A stretch of DNA of 64,000 nt from Pedobacter psychrophilus (GCF_001652725.1 NZ_LWHJ01000029.1:62001-126000), one strand, 5' to 3'; counted from the stretch's first letter, positions 9,173 through 18,639 are shown. Numbers and translations are program-made. Notes: generated by a model not told the origin, from the sequence alone.

Positions 9173-10774
9173 TTAAAAATCGGTGTATAAATTTCTAAAG
9201 GTACTTCTTATTCCTAGAGAAATAATGCCCGTATTGTTGTTAAAAACTGTATTTTTTTCTGAGCGTATTACTCCGCCTATCTCTAATCTTAAGTTATAAT
9301 TGGGGTTAATTAAATATCCTATTTTACCTTCCAAAAAAGTTAGTGTTGTTCCAATTCCTTGTGCAGTGTAATTACCATAATTACTATTTCTGGTATTATA
9401 AGATTTAAAAATATCCTTTCCATAGTTATCATTAGTTCCGTCTAAACCATATTTAGCCAAGTTTAATTTACCCATTAGATCAATCCTTTTATAAGCATAA
9501 TTACAGATGGTTACAAACTCCTTAAAATTTGCTCCGTATAAATGCGCTAATGGCTGGTTATAGTGCCCGTAATTCAACAATGAGTTTCTTTGAGAATAAG
9601 TATATGGACGGGCGGTATTATACTCCAATAGGTAATTTAAACTCTTTATTTTAAAAGCATCAAACCCTTTAATCCCTATTTGATAAGCAAATTTATTAGC
9701 CCAATATCCATTGCCAGCAAAAACTTCTTTAATAGTAAACTCATCAATTGCAACTTGACCATAAACAGCTAAGTTTTTAAATAATTCATACTTTACGCTA
9801 AAACCTATCAATGCGTTATCAGGAGACCCATTTTGTCCCTCTACTGGCCTTAAAAATATTAGAGGATTAACGTAGCTTAAATCAAAACCTCTCTTACCTG
9901 TACTATCAGCATCTTGCCAAATCACAGAGTCGAAGAAACCCAAGCTTAAACGGTTGGTGACATTCCAATCTAAATAATGAAAAACTCCCCACTTTTTTCG
10001 GTAGCCATTATCATAGGAGAATTGTGGAGATTTTAAATCTTGAAATTGAGCCCACATGCTCATGTATTTCACATTTCCTAAAGTTCCTGTTAATTTAAAA
10101 AAAGGATAATTAGCTGCAACATCTGATAATAAGACAGAACGATATCCATCACCAATAAAATTTTTATCCTGACCTAATGTTATGTTTACATATTTAATAG
10201 GAGTATATGAGAGAATTGCTGTTGCATAAGCCCAATCTTTTATATCTCTTCCAGGGCCAAATTTATCATTAACCTGGCTGGGAATAATCCCATTAGCGTT
10301 TACAAAGTTTTGGATATATTGAGGAAACTTAGCCTGATTTTCATAACCACTGGTATAAAAAGAAAACTTTGAACCTATAGTTCCGCCAAATTGGTAACCC
10401 CTGGTATTTGTCCAGATATTTGAACTTCTAGCTCTATCATAACCAATTTGAAAGTCGGGTAAAAAATCAGCGTAAAAAGTATAATCTTCTTTTTTAATTT
10501 CTAATAAGTGTTCATTAAATAGCTTTCTATGAACCCAACTTCTTTTTAATGTATCGGTGCCATAATTGTAAAACGAATCTACTGCAGATTTTAATAATGA
10601 ATCATCCTGATAGTAAGACTTAAATGAACTATGAAAACGGGAATTTACATCATAAACTTGTCTATTTAGTTTCTGATAAAAATCAAAAGAAAAAGGTTGA
10701 TAGTTATTAGGGGTTTGTGCTTTAGAAGCATAGCCTAAAATTAATATTAGACTTAATAGTAAATACTTCTTCAT
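9173..10774 (-). CDS. Wzi-family capsule assembly outer-membrane protein
   Basis: The 533-residue protein has a signal peptide (residues 1-19, ending ASKAQ) followed by many alternating aromatic/polar strands typical of an outer-membrane beta-barrel, ending on a strand. Segments such as NRLSLGFFDSVIWQD, YVNPLIFLRPVEGQNGSPDNA and KYELFKNLAVYGQVAIDEF match the Wzi/RemB-like family of Bacteroidota. Wzi anchors or organises capsule at the cell surface in enteric bacteria; related Bacteroidota proteins have been linked to gliding and surface polysaccharide. Its start overlaps the stop of the preceding CapD-like gene by one base (TAATG), so the two are probably translationally coupled. Confidence 0.78.
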   Translation of the reverse strand: MKKYLLLSLILILGYASKAQTPNNYQPFSFDFYQKLNRQVYDVNSRFHSSFKSYYQDDSLLKSAVDSFYNYGTDTLKRSWVHRKLFNEHLLEIKKEDYTFYADFLPDFQIGYDRARSSNIWTNTRGYQFGGTIGSKFSFYTSGYENQAKFPQYIQNFVNANGIIPSQVNDKFGPGRDIKDWAYATAILSYTPIKYVNITLGQDKNFIGDGYRSVLLSDVAANYPFFKLTGTLGNVKYMSMWAQFQDLKSPQFSYDNGYRKKWGVFHYLDWNVTNRLSLGFFDSVIWQDADSTGKRGFDLSYVNPLIFLRPVEGQNGSPDNALIGFSVKYELFKNLAVYGQVAIDEFTIKEVFAGNGYWANKFAYQIGIKGFDAFKIKSLNYLLEYNTARPYTYSQRNSLLNYGHYNQPLAHLYGANFKEFVTICNYAYKRIDLMGKLNLAKYGLDGTNDNYGKDIFKSYNTRNSNYGNYTAQGIGTTLTFLEGKIGYLINPNYNLRLEIGGVIRSEKNTVFNNNTGIISLGIRSTFRNLYTDF

Positions 10775-12702
10775 TAAACTGCTGCTATTTCTGCTTCTAA
10801 ATTATCCAATTCTTCGTAGATGGAATTATTACTCTTATACTCGGGTACAATTTTCTTCATTAATTTAACCACTTCTTTGTCTTTATAATAACAAGCAGTA
10901 TCAATCAAAGTATCTACTTTTTTAACCACCTCCTCAAAATTATAAACCATTACTTTAGCCACCATAATTTTATGATGATGAGTGGGCAGGTTGTTTTCTT
11001 GATTATTCAATAACTCTTCATATAATTTTTCACCAGGTCGGAGTCCAGTAAATTCTATCTTAATATCCTGATTTGGAATCAAGCCGGAAAGCTTAATCAT
11101 TTTTTTAGCTAATTCAACAATTTTAACTGACTGACCCATGTCAAAGATAAAAATTTCGCCACCTTTACCCATAGATCCTGCTTCTAAAACCAAACGACAA
11201 GCCTCTGGAATGGTCATGAAATATCTTGTGATATCTGGATGAGTTACGGTAATAGGACCTCCTTTTTGAATTTGTTCTTTAAAACGAGGAATAACAGAAC
11301 CATTAGAACCTAAAACATTTCCAAAACGAGTAGTTATAAACTTTGTATGTATAATGGATCCATTTTTGGCATTCACATTTTGTGCGTCTATATAGTTAGA
11401 AAAGGATTGGACATATATTTCCGCAATTCTCTTAGATGCTCCCATCACATTGGTTGGGTTTACTGCCTTATCTGTAGAAACCATCACAAACTTATTCACT
11501 TTGTATTTCACAGATAAATCAGAAATAATCTTTGTTCCTCCGACGTTTGTACAAATAGCTTCAGATGGATTATTTTCCATCATTGGCACATGTTTGTAAG
11601 CTGCAGCATGATACACAAAATGAGGCTTAAAAGTCTCAAACATAAATTGCATCCTTTGTTTATTTCTTACATCACCAATAAAAGCAATAAAATTATTAGA
11701 AAGGTTATTGTCTTGAAGTTCTAGCTGCAATTCATGTAAGGCGGTCTCGGCCATATCATTTAAAACAATCATTTGAGGTTCAAATTTCATCAATTGCCTT
11801 ACAATTTCGCTCCCTATAGAACCGGCGGCTCCGGTTACCAATACCCTTTTACCCCTAACTTGCTCTTTAATTATATTCTCTTCAATCTCTATTGTTGCTC
11901 TTTCTAAAAGGTCCTCAATTTTAATATTCTTTATTTGTGCTGCTTTGAAAGTACCATTAACCCAAGTTCTTAACGGTGGAACATTTAAAACCTTCACTTG
12001 GTTATCTAAACACAAATCAACAGCTTTGTTTTTTCTGTCTCTAGATATTCTATGAGAGGATAAAATTAAATCATCAATGTTTTCCAACTCTATTATCTTC
12101 TGCAAATCATCGGTATGATAAATCTTTACGCTATCTACTACTTTTCCCTTTTTTCTTGGGTCATCATCCACAAAGGCAATTACACTCATGTTCACGCTTG
12201 GATTAGAGTCTAGCTGTCTTTTTGTAGCCACTCCTGTTTCCCCTGCTCCATAAATGATTACTCTTCTTTTATCCAATCTCATGTTCTTGATGTACATAAA
12301 AAAGTATTTTACCAATACACGGTAAGTAATCAATAATACAAAACTGGATAAACCTGTGATTACTACTACCACATTAGGAATGATTGGCGGCCTATTAAAA
12401 GAAAGTAAAAACAAATTGCATAACACGAAGAAAGCGTTACTTACAGAAATACTAAAAAGGATACGGAATGAATCCTGTGCACTTGTATATCTTACAATAC
12501 CTGCATAGGTTTTGACATTAAAGAATACTACGCAATTTATACCTAAGAAGATGAGCGTGTTTCTACTTAATTCATTAATATCTATTTGAGAGGCCTCAAA
12601 GTTAAATCTTAAAAAATAAGAGAACCATAACGCTAATGCACAAAAAATTAAATCTATGCAGAAAATTAACCAGCGAGGTACAATGTTTATTCTTTTAAAC
12701 AT
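10774..12702 (-). CDS. CapD/FlaA1-family membrane NDP-sugar 4,6-dehydratase
   Basis: This 642-residue protein has four N-terminal membrane segments (about 12-30, 48-65, 83-100, 110-132). A CoA-binding-like Rossmann domain (YGAGETG, about 151-157) and an SDR domain (TGAAGSIGSEI, 290-300) follow. The position of the usual SDR Tyr reads VMGASKR (419-425), with Met in place of Tyr, as in the PglF/FlaA1/CapD group. These enzymes convert UDP-GlcNAc to the UDP-4-keto-6-deoxy sugar, a precursor of QuiNAc, FucNAc or bacillosamine. The product would feed the 4-ketoreductase-like gene at 14906 and the initiating transferase at 12776. Confidence 0.88.
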   Translation of the reverse strand: MFKRINIVPRWLIFCIDLIFCALALWFSYFLRFNFEASQIDINELSRNTLIFLGINCVVFFNVKTYAGIVRYTSAQDSFRILFSISVSNAFFVLCNLFLLSFNRPPIIPNVVVVITGLSSFVLLITYRVLVKYFFMYIKNMRLDKRRVIIYGAGETGVATKRQLDSNPSVNMSVIAFVDDDPRKKGKVVDSVKIYHTDDLQKIIELENIDDLILSSHRISRDRKNKAVDLCLDNQVKVLNVPPLRTWVNGTFKAAQIKNIKIEDLLERATIEIEENIIKEQVRGKRVLVTGAAGSIGSEIVRQLMKFEPQMIVLNDMAETALHELQLELQDNNLSNNFIAFIGDVRNKQRMQFMFETFKPHFVYHAAAYKHVPMMENNPSEAICTNVGGTKIISDLSVKYKVNKFVMVSTDKAVNPTNVMGASKRIAEIYVQSFSNYIDAQNVNAKNGSIIHTKFITTRFGNVLGSNGSVIPRFKEQIQKGGPITVTHPDITRYFMTIPEACRLVLEAGSMGKGGEIFIFDMGQSVKIVELAKKMIKLSGLIPNQDIKIEFTGLRPGEKLYEELLNNQENNLPTHHHKIMVAKVMVYNFEEVVKKVDTLIDTACYYKDKEVVKLMKKIVPEYKSNNSIYEELDNLEAEIAAV

Positions 12703-12775
12703 AGGTTTTTGTTTAATCTACCTCCAAATATACCATTTGTTTTATTTTTAATACAAAATGAAATTTTTTGTGATT

Positions 12776-13765
12776 TTAATATTTCACAAATAACTTTTCT
12801 TTGCCCTCTAATTTTAACCTTGTGGAAGCATAAAGAATTACTAAAGCTATAAAAATTAAGGCTATAAATAAATAATTATTTACATAAATAAGTATGATAT
12901 TTAAGATCATTTGGGTGATAGCATATAATATAGATATTGTAATGTGAGACCATTTTTTATCGTTAGCTAAATATTGATAAAAATGAGATCGATGGGCATC
13001 AAATATATTCTCTTTTCTGATTATCCTGCAGAAAATTGTGGCGACGGCATCTAAGCCATATACCCCTAATAATAGTACCCATTTAAAATCATTTGTGACT
13101 AAAATTAATGTCCCAATAAAAAAGCTGATGATTAAAGCCATGGCAATACTTCCTACATCACCAGCGAAAGCTTTTGCTTTTTTACGGAGATTAAAATATC
13201 CAAATACTATTAATGAGGCTATTATTAAATAAAAAATGTTCTCATTTATTAATGGGATTGCCAAATATTTTTGAATGTAAAGACAGCTAATAAGGGCTAC
13301 AAAGGAATATAAAAAAGTAATTCCGTTAATCCCATCCATAAAGTTATAAGCGTTGATGATGCCGATGATGATAATAATTGAAGCAAGAATTAAGAAGCAA
13401 GATGCAAGATTAAAGAGCAAAGAAAAAGGAATGTTTTGGTTGGTGAAGATTTGAGCGAGTAAAATCATAACTGATAATAAATGAACCCCAATCCTCAATT
13501 TGTTATTTAGGGTTAAAATATCATCTAAAAAACTGACGGTTGCAATGGAAAATACGCCTAATGCCAAATAAATTTGGGTAGGCTCATAAATTAGAATGCC
13601 AATAATTAATGCAATTGGAAAGATAACTCCTCCTCCTCTTAATGTTATCTGAGTGTGAGAACTCCTCAGGTTTGGTTTATCAATGATATTGAAGTGGTTT
13701 GCTATTTTGAAATAGGTGATTTCTAATATAAAAAAAACAATAAGCGCAAGGATAAAAATTAGCAT
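12776..13765 (-). CDS. MraY/WecA-family undecaprenyl-phosphate sugar-1-phosphate transferase (WbpL-like)
   Basis: The 329-residue polytopic protein has about ten or eleven membrane segments. It carries the family's conserved cytoplasmic motifs: SFLDD (78-82), NFMDGINGI (141-149), AGDVGS (201-206) and HRSHFYQYL (258-266). It should transfer a sugar 1-phosphate from a UDP-sugar to undecaprenyl phosphate, the first committed step in building a lipid-linked repeat unit. Together with the epimerase/reductase at 14906 and the CapD-like dehydratase it resembles the WbpM/WbpV/WbpL set of Pseudomonas O-antigen loci, which starts chains with Fuc2NAc or QuiNAc. The region upstream of its start holds a tandem repeat. 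Confidence 0.87.
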   Translation of the reverse strand: MLIFILALIVFFILEITYFKIANHFNIIDKPNLRSSHTQITLRGGGVIFPIALIIGILIYEPTQIYLALGVFSIATVSFLDDILTLNNKLRIGVHLLSVMILLAQIFTNQNIPFSLLFNLASCFLILASIIIIIGIINAYNFMDGINGITFLYSFVALISCLYIQKYLAIPLINENIFYLIIASLIVFGYFNLRKKAKAFAGDVGSIAMALIISFFIGTLILVTNDFKWVLLLGVYGLDAVATIFCRIIRKENIFDAHRSHFYQYLANDKKWSHITISILYAITQMILNIILIYVNNYLFIALIFIALVILYASTRLKLEGKEKLFVKY

Positions 13766-13785
13766 GGCTGCAAAGATAGAAATTG

Positions 13786-13942
13786 TTGGGTGGTTTTTGA
13801 GTGATAGGTTGTAGGGTTTTAGGTGGTAGGTTTTAAGTAGTAGGTGTAGGTTTTTATGTAGTAGGTTTTAGGTGGTAGGTTTTGGGGTTTTAAGTAGTAG
13901 GTTGTAGGTTTTAAGTAGTAGGTTGTAGGTTATAAGTAGGGG
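13786..13942. repeat. Degenerate TAGGT-rich tandem repeat, 21-bp period at its right end
   Basis: About 155 bp are built from variations of GTAGGTTTTAAGTA. The clearest copies are two adjacent 21-bp units at 13891-13911 and 13912-13932, differing only at the last base, followed by a partial third to 13942. Left of this the same words recur with slipped spacing. It fills most of the gap between the WecA-like gene and the 97-residue gene. It is non-coding in all frames I looked at. Confidence 0.8.
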
Positions 13943-13985
13943 TGAAGGAAGCTTTCCCTACGTTCATCTTACGTTGCTCTACTAG

Positions 13986-14279
13986 TTAAGGGTGGTTTTT
14001 TAAATAATCTTTAATAGCCTGATGATAAACTAATTTACCTTTTGGGGTGTGGGCCGCTACTTCCATTTTCTTAATTGGATCCGCAATGATAGCTTTGGCA
14101 TATTCTACCGCTTTTGCAAAACGACTTTTCTCTGCCAATTGTTTCTCGCTAGGCACCACCTTACTCATATCTGGATAACGAGCAGTAAAAGTGGTATTGC
14201 CTCGAGTTTTGAAAACAATTTGTTTGTCGATGTTTCCGCTTAAACCTTGGGTAATGATGTTGTCTTTTACTATTGCCAT
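13986..14279 (-). CDS. Conserved-looking small protein of unknown function (97 aa)
   Basis: I do not recognise a characterised family. The sequence starts MAIVKDNIITQGLSGN, has a basic central part, ends in LKNHP, and has no signal peptide or membrane segment. The opening, a short polar strand region followed by K/A-rich helices, recalls small Bacteroidota proteins of the type that begin with an NxxxxGLSGK-like turn, but this is only a resemblance. It is divergent from the XRE regulator at 14411 (131 bp apart). The pair sits as an island between the epimerase and WecA-like genes. A clean start, normal codon pattern and 97 codons without a stop favour a real gene. Confidence 0.6.
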   Translation of the reverse strand: MAIVKDNIITQGLSGNIDKQIVFKTRGNTTFTARYPDMSKVVPSEKQLAEKSRFAKAVEYAKAIIADPIKKMEVAAHTPKGKLVYHQAIKDYLKNHP

Positions 14280-14410
14280 CCGTAACTAAAATTTGAAGAA
14301 ACAAGGTAAGAAATATTTAGATTTTTATGAATTGGAAGAATGAATCTATTAATTTTTATTATTGGGTTTTTTACCGAACAAAATATTATTTGATTTAATT
14401 ATATTTGATT

Positions 14411-14800
14411 ATGGAAACAGCATCAAAACCTCAGCAAATACATATTGGCAAAAAAATTAGTCGAATCCGTGAAATTAGGGGGATGAAGCAAGATCATTTG
14501 GCCATGGAATTGGGTGTTAGCCAACAAGCCATTTCTAAGATAGAGCAAAGTGAAGAAGTTGATGCAGCTATGCTAGATAAAATTGCTGATGTTTTAGGGG
14601 TGAATGCGGAAGCTATTAAAAGTTTTAGTGAAGAAGTTTTGATTTTTCATATCCAAAATATGCATGATCAGTCAACTGCTTATTCTTATAATTATCAATG
14701 TAGTTATAATCCCTTAGATAAAGTGGTTGAGCTTTATGAGCGATTGTTGGAAAGTGAAAGAGAGAAAGTTGCTTTAATGAAGGATAAAAATAATAATTAA
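14411..14800 (+). CDS. XRE-family helix-turn-helix regulator
   Basis: The protein is 129 residues from ATG 14411; a TTG two codons upstream is less likely as start. Residues about 11-65 form a Cro/CI-type HTH: IGKKISRIREIRGMKQ, then LAMELGVSQQAISKIEQ, then LDKIADVLGVNAEAI. The C-terminal half is short, aromatic in the middle (TAYSYNYQC) and ends in a charged helix (KVVELYERLLESEREKV) that may dimerise. It is the only plus-strand gene within the minus-strand polysaccharide locus. A role in regulating the locus or the adjacent 97-residue gene is possible but unproven. Confidence 0.85.
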   Translation: METASKPQQIHIGKKISRIREIRGMKQDHLAMELGVSQQAISKIEQSEEVDAAMLDKIADVLGVNAEAIKSFSEEVLIFHIQNMHDQSTAYSYNYQCSYNPLDKVVELYERLLESEREKVALMKDKNNN

Positions 14801-14905
14801 CTTGATTGTTTAAAGCCGTTAATGGTTTTGATTAATCCTTCCTTTATCCAATATCAATACTTTACATTAGCTAATGAATTCTCAACATTTGCTAATTATA
14901 AATAT

Positions 14906-15799
14906 TTAAAGGTTTATTTTAAAGCTATCTAAAACATTTTGAGGCTGCCAGCCAAACGCTGTCCTCGCTTTAGTATCATCAAAAGTTAAGTCTGCTGTTA
15001 TTTTAGAAAGTTTATAAGAATTGAATGGAGATCTTTCACCTAATAAATCTCCTATTTTAGCCAAAATTTCTGCTAGCCATTTTGGGATATTTAAAGGTTT
15101 TCGATTATTACATTGTTTAGCTAAAACATTACTTAGTTCTTTAAAACTAGGATGATAACCATCAGTTAAATTATATATACCACCCACTTTTGAAGATGGC
15201 AAAATAAAACTCGCTACATCTTCAGCCAACAACATACTCTTTCTGGCGTTGCCCCCAGCAATGTTCATATAATATCCTTTTTTAATTCCTTTAATCATAG
15301 CACCTAAATTTCCGGGAGGATTTTCGCCAACTAATAATGGGAGTCTCAAAATTGTACAAATAACATTATTTTTATCACACCAATCCTGAACTAATTTTTC
15401 TGCCTGTATTTTGCTTAAGCCGTAAGGGTCTTTTGCGTTAAGGAGGTTGTTTTCTTTTATTCCTATTCCCTTACTTAATCCGTATACCGACACTGAGCTT
15501 ATAAAAACGAAAGACTTAGGTAGAAAAGGGATCTGTTCTAAACCTTTTAATAAGTTTTTTGTACCTATTACATTAACATCAAAAAAATTTTGTATTTCAT
15601 CTTCTGTTTTTGGGACGGAGTGGGCTTTACCAGCTGCATGTATTACTAAATCAGATATTGGCAAATTTGGAACTTGAGTAGATAAATCAATACTAATATC
15701 AGCATTATTTCTCGATAAACATAAAATTTCTTCCTGCTGTAGTGCTTCTAAAATCTGTTTTGCTAAGAAGCCGGAACTGCCGGTTAAAAGAATCTTCAT
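14906..15799 (-). CDS. NAD-dependent epimerase/4-ketoreductase, WbpV-like
   Basis: The 297-residue extended SDR has its nucleotide-binding motif at the N-terminus (LLTGSSGFLAKQ, Gly-rich loop at about 6-12). The active site shows Ser in SSVSVYG and Tyr/Lys in DPYGLSKIQAE. Its length and the neighbouring MraY/WecA-type transferase fit the WbpV group, which reduces UDP-4-keto-6-deoxy-GlcNAc to UDP-QuiNAc or UDP-FucNAc. The substrate would come from the CapD-like enzyme at 10774. The stop overlaps nothing. The start overlaps the upstream GT2 stop by 4 bp, a sign of translational coupling. Other NDP-sugar reductase roles cannot be excluded. Confidence 0.75.
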   Translation of the reverse strand: MKILLTGSSGFLAKQILEALQQEEILCLSRNNADISIDLSTQVPNLPISDLVIHAAGKAHSVPKTEDEIQNFFDVNVIGTKNLLKGLEQIPFLPKSFVFISSVSVYGLSKGIGIKENNLLNAKDPYGLSKIQAEKLVQDWCDKNNVICTILRLPLLVGENPPGNLGAMIKGIKKGYYMNIAGGNARKSMLLAEDVASFILPSSKVGGIYNLTDGYHPSFKELSNVLAKQCNNRKPLNIPKWLAEILAKIGDLLGERSPFNSYKLSKITADLTFDDTKARTAFGWQPQNVLDSFKINL

Positions 15800-16545
15800 T
15801 TTATAAATTGAATTAGGCGCTTGTATAATCTATTAAACATTAATAGTTTAGGAGCTTTTAAATTATTATCCTTCCAAGCTAACAAAATCTCCTTATTGCC
15901 ATCAATAATATTCATAATGGATTTATTAGTAGCTCCTCCTAAACGCATCCTTACCATTAACCTTTTCAAATATTTAGATTCGATATTAGATTTCTTAAAA
16001 ATCCTAAGCATAAATTCATAATCGGCTGCTAGTTTATACTTTAAATTAAATAATCCGGATATTTGGTAAACCTCGGCTCTTAAAAACAAAGAAGGGTGGG
16101 GCGGAACATTTCCGTCTTCAAAATATTCATTATAAAATCCTAATGATTCCCATTTTCTAACAACCTTATTCGTATCATCACTATTTACATATACCAAATC
16201 CCCATAAACAATATTTACAGAAGGGTTATTAATAAAACAGTTCATAACATCGCTTATTACTTTATTATCATTGTAAATATCATCTGAGTTCAAGACACCA
16301 ATAATATCTCCTGTTGCCAAGGATATACCTTTATTCATAGCATCATAAATGCCTTTATCAGGCTCAGAGACGATTTTTGAAATACGTGATCCATACCTCT
16401 CAATTATTTTTAGTGTATTATCGCTTGAGCCTCCATCAATAATGATATATTCAATATCATTATACTTTTGCGATAAAACAGATTTAATCGCAGTTTCTAA
16501 AGTTTTCTGATTATTGTAAACAACGGTAATGATTGATATTTTCAT
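15796..16545 (-). CDS. GT2-family glycosyltransferase (WcaA-like)
   Basis: A 249-residue GT-A enzyme. Its N-terminus SIITVVYNNQKTLETAIKSV is followed by the nucleotide-binding IDGGSSDNT, a SEPDKGIYDAMNKGI segment and the metal-binding LNSDD. This form is common among inverting transferases in O-antigen and colanic-acid loci. It has no membrane domain. It probably adds the second or third sugar of the repeat unit at the cytoplasmic face. It overlaps the next gene by 4 bp and lies 5 bp after the preceding GT4 gene. Confidence 0.82.
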   Translation of the reverse strand: MKISIITVVYNNQKTLETAIKSVLSQKYNDIEYIIIDGGSSDNTLKIIERYGSRISKIVSEPDKGIYDAMNKGISLATGDIIGVLNSDDIYNDNKVISDVMNCFINNPSVNIVYGDLVYVNSDDTNKVVRKWESLGFYNEYFEDGNVPPHPSLFLRAEVYQISGLFNLKYKLAADYEFMLRIFKKSNIESKYLKRLMVRMRLGGATNKSIMNIIDGNKEILLAWKDNNLKAPKLLMFNRLYKRLIQFIK

Positions 16546-16550
16546 ATACT

Positions 16551-17681
16551 TTAAACATTATCTTTGTACACTTGCAAAGTTTGTTTTGCTGTATTATGCC
16601 ACGAAAATTTTGCTCTATTCGCAAATCCCTTTTCTATAAGTCTGTTAGATAAATCATTGTCATTTAAAACCATCTCAAATTTTGACGCCATTTCTTTAAC
16701 ATTATTTGGGTCAAAATATAATGCGCTGTCACCTCCGACTTCGGGCAATGAAGCTGCATTACTTGAAACTACTGCTACTCCTGCAGATTGAGCATCTAAT
16801 AAAGGAATTCCAAAGCCTTCGTAAAATGAAGGGAATACAAATAATTTTGCATTTTTCAATAGAGGAAAAATATGCTCATCAGGCACAAAACCGGTAAACT
16901 TAACTTTATCTTCCAATTTTAAATTGATAATTTTCTCTTGTAATTCGCTATTATTATGCTGGTGGCCGACAAGAATTAAATTATACTGGGAATATTTAGC
17001 ATTAAATATTGAGAATGCAGAAATTAAGCCTAAAATATTTTTGTGAGAACTAGGACTACCAAATGATATAATATATTCATTTTCAATTTCATAAATACCT
17101 TCCAAATCTAATTCTAAGCTATTATCAACATAAGAAACATCACTAGATCCCGATAAAAGAGTAACTATTATTTTATTTTTTTCTACATGAAGCTCATTGG
17201 CGATTTCCTCTTTAGAAAAATTAGATATTGTAATAATAGATTTAGAAAAAATAGACATCAATTTAACCATAGTGCCTAATAAAACCCTTTTAAAAGCACT
17301 CATACTTTCTGTATGACGCTTATAGTTTAAATCTAGTATTGAAACGATATGTTTTGCAGGGCAAAAAACAGGGCCGACGTAACCTAAAGAATGCAGTACG
17401 TCTAAATTTTGATTTAAGAGATAAAAAGGGAATAACAGCTGTTCCCAAAAATATCTAACATAAACGTAATTATTATGAAATGGCAATATTTTTTTTTTGA
17501 AATTTTCACCTATTTTAATAGGCAAGTTCTCACAATCTTTATTTAAATATATTATATAATTATTATAATTATCAAGTAATGCAAGTTCATTTACTAAGTT
17601 TATTCCATATGTAATTGAGCCTCCTGATAGCTTACGGTTCATATAAAGGAGATTGAGACCTATATTAAGTTTTTTTTTCAT
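16551..17681 (-). CDS. GT4-family glycosyltransferase
   Basis: A GT-B retaining transferase of about 376 residues. The C-terminal donor domain shows ISFGSPSSHKNILGL, then FVPSFYEGFGIPLLDAQSAG with the E-x7-type acidic pattern, and VVSSNAASLPEVGG. Two in-frame ATGs exist, 17696 and 17681. I prefer 17681 (MKKKLNIGLNLLYMN), since the other only adds KKQK-rich residues; both overlap the 3' end of the upstream dehydratase gene (stop at 17665). The overlap contains a nine-A coding run, a possible slippage site. Donor sugar unknown; mannose or a GDP-mannose-derived sugar is plausible from the adjacent Gmd-like gene. Confidence 0.82.
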   Translation of the reverse strand: MKKKLNIGLNLLYMNRKLSGGSITYGINLVNELALLDNYNNYIIYLNKDCENLPIKIGENFKKKILPFHNNYVYVRYFWEQLLFPFYLLNQNLDVLHSLGYVGPVFCPAKHIVSILDLNYKRHTESMSAFKRVLLGTMVKLMSIFSKSIITISNFSKEEIANELHVEKNKIIVTLLSGSSDVSYVDNSLELDLEGIYEIENEYIISFGSPSSHKNILGLISAFSIFNAKYSQYNLILVGHQHNNSELQEKIINLKLEDKVKFTGFVPDEHIFPLLKNAKLFVFPSFYEGFGIPLLDAQSAGVAVVSSNAASLPEVGGDSALYFDPNNVKEMASKFEMVLNDNDLSNRLIEKGFANRAKFSWHNTAKQTLQVYKDNV

Positions 17682-18639
17682 CTTCTGTTTTTTCATCTTC
17701 CAGCATTAACCTTATAATATTTTCAATATGCACTTTTGCGTTCCAACCCAAAATTTCTTTTGCTTTTTGAGGATTGGCAAGACCAACGGATATATCTGTT
17801 GGTCTAAGTAATAATTCATCCACCTCAACATGATCTTTCCAATTTAACCCTAGTAATTCAAAAGTTATTCTTATGAAATCTTGTAAACTTGTAGTTTTAC
17901 CTGTTGCTATTACAAAATCTTGGGCTATTTCGTTTTGTAGCATTAACCACATCGCTTCAACATATTCTGGTGCCCATCCCCAATCTCGTCTAATATTTAT
18001 ATTGCCAAGCCGCAGTTTTATATTTTCACCTTTAAAAATCCTATAAGCAGTTGAAATAATCTTCTTAGTAACAAATCTTTCTTTTCTTAGTGGAGATTCA
18101 TGATTAAATAAAATTCCTGTACAGGCGAATAAATTGTAGGCCTCTCTATAATTCGAAACCTGCCAAAAAGCAGTAGCCTTTGCAACGCCATAAGGACTTC
18201 TTGGTCTAAATGGAGTTTCTTCATCTACTGCATGGTCGGCATTTCCAAAACACTCGCTAGAACCCGCATTATAAAATTTAATTGGACGACCAGAAAATCG
18301 AATTGCTTCTAAAATATTTAAAGTACCTATAGTAATGCTCTCCATTGTTTCTACTGGTTGCTCAAATGAAAGCGCAACCGAACTTTGGCCAGCTAAATTA
18401 TATATTTCGTCTGGTTCAACTTTATTGATAGTCTGTAAGACACTTCTAAAATCATTTAAGGTAATTGAAACAAGATTTATATTATCTAATATATTAAGTT
18501 TAGCCAAGTTTTGGAAAGAAACATTTTGGGCGTCTCTAGAACCTCCAAAAACTATATATCCTTTATTAAGTAGTAGCTTAGATAAGTAAGCTCCATCTTG
18601 ACCAGAAACTCCACATATCAGTGCTTTTTTCTCTTTCAT
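17665..18639 (-). CDS. GDP-mannose 4,6-dehydratase-like SDR (second Gmd-type paralogue)
   Basis: The 324-residue protein has the Gmd-style N-terminus ICGVSGQDGAYLSKLLL, DEIYNLAGQSSV, the GSSECFG active-site strand and SPYGVAKA (YxxxK). NILFNHES-type text and RRDWGWAPEYVEAMW are also Gmd signatures. It is shorter than the canonical Gmd at 39591 (379 residues) and reads GGSRDAQ where that enzyme has LKRRSS in the cofactor loop. It probably acts on GDP-mannose to give GDP-4-keto-6-deoxymannose, the precursor of GDP-rhamnose, GDP-fucose or GDP-perosamine. No matching reductase or epimerase is adjacent, so its final product is open. Confidence 0.8.
   Translation of the reverse strand: MKEKKALICGVSGQDGAYLSKLLLNKGYIVFGGSRDAQNVSFQNLAKLNILDNINLVSITLNDFRSVLQTINKVEPDEIYNLAGQSSVALSFEQPVETMESITIGTLNILEAIRFSGRPIKFYNAGSSECFGNADHAVDEETPFRPRSPYGVAKATAFWQVSNYREAYNLFACTGILFNHESPLRKERFVTKKIISTAYRIFKGENIKLRLGNINIRRDWGWAPEYVEAMWLMLQNEIAQDFVIATGKTTSLQDFIRITFELLGLNWKDHVEVDELLLRPTDISVGLANPQKAKEILGWNAKVHIENIIRLMLEDEKTEDEKKT

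Noticed and set aside
13786-13942. CRISPR array
   Set aside because: The 21-bp units are contiguous and degenerate with no unique spacers, and no cas genes are present.
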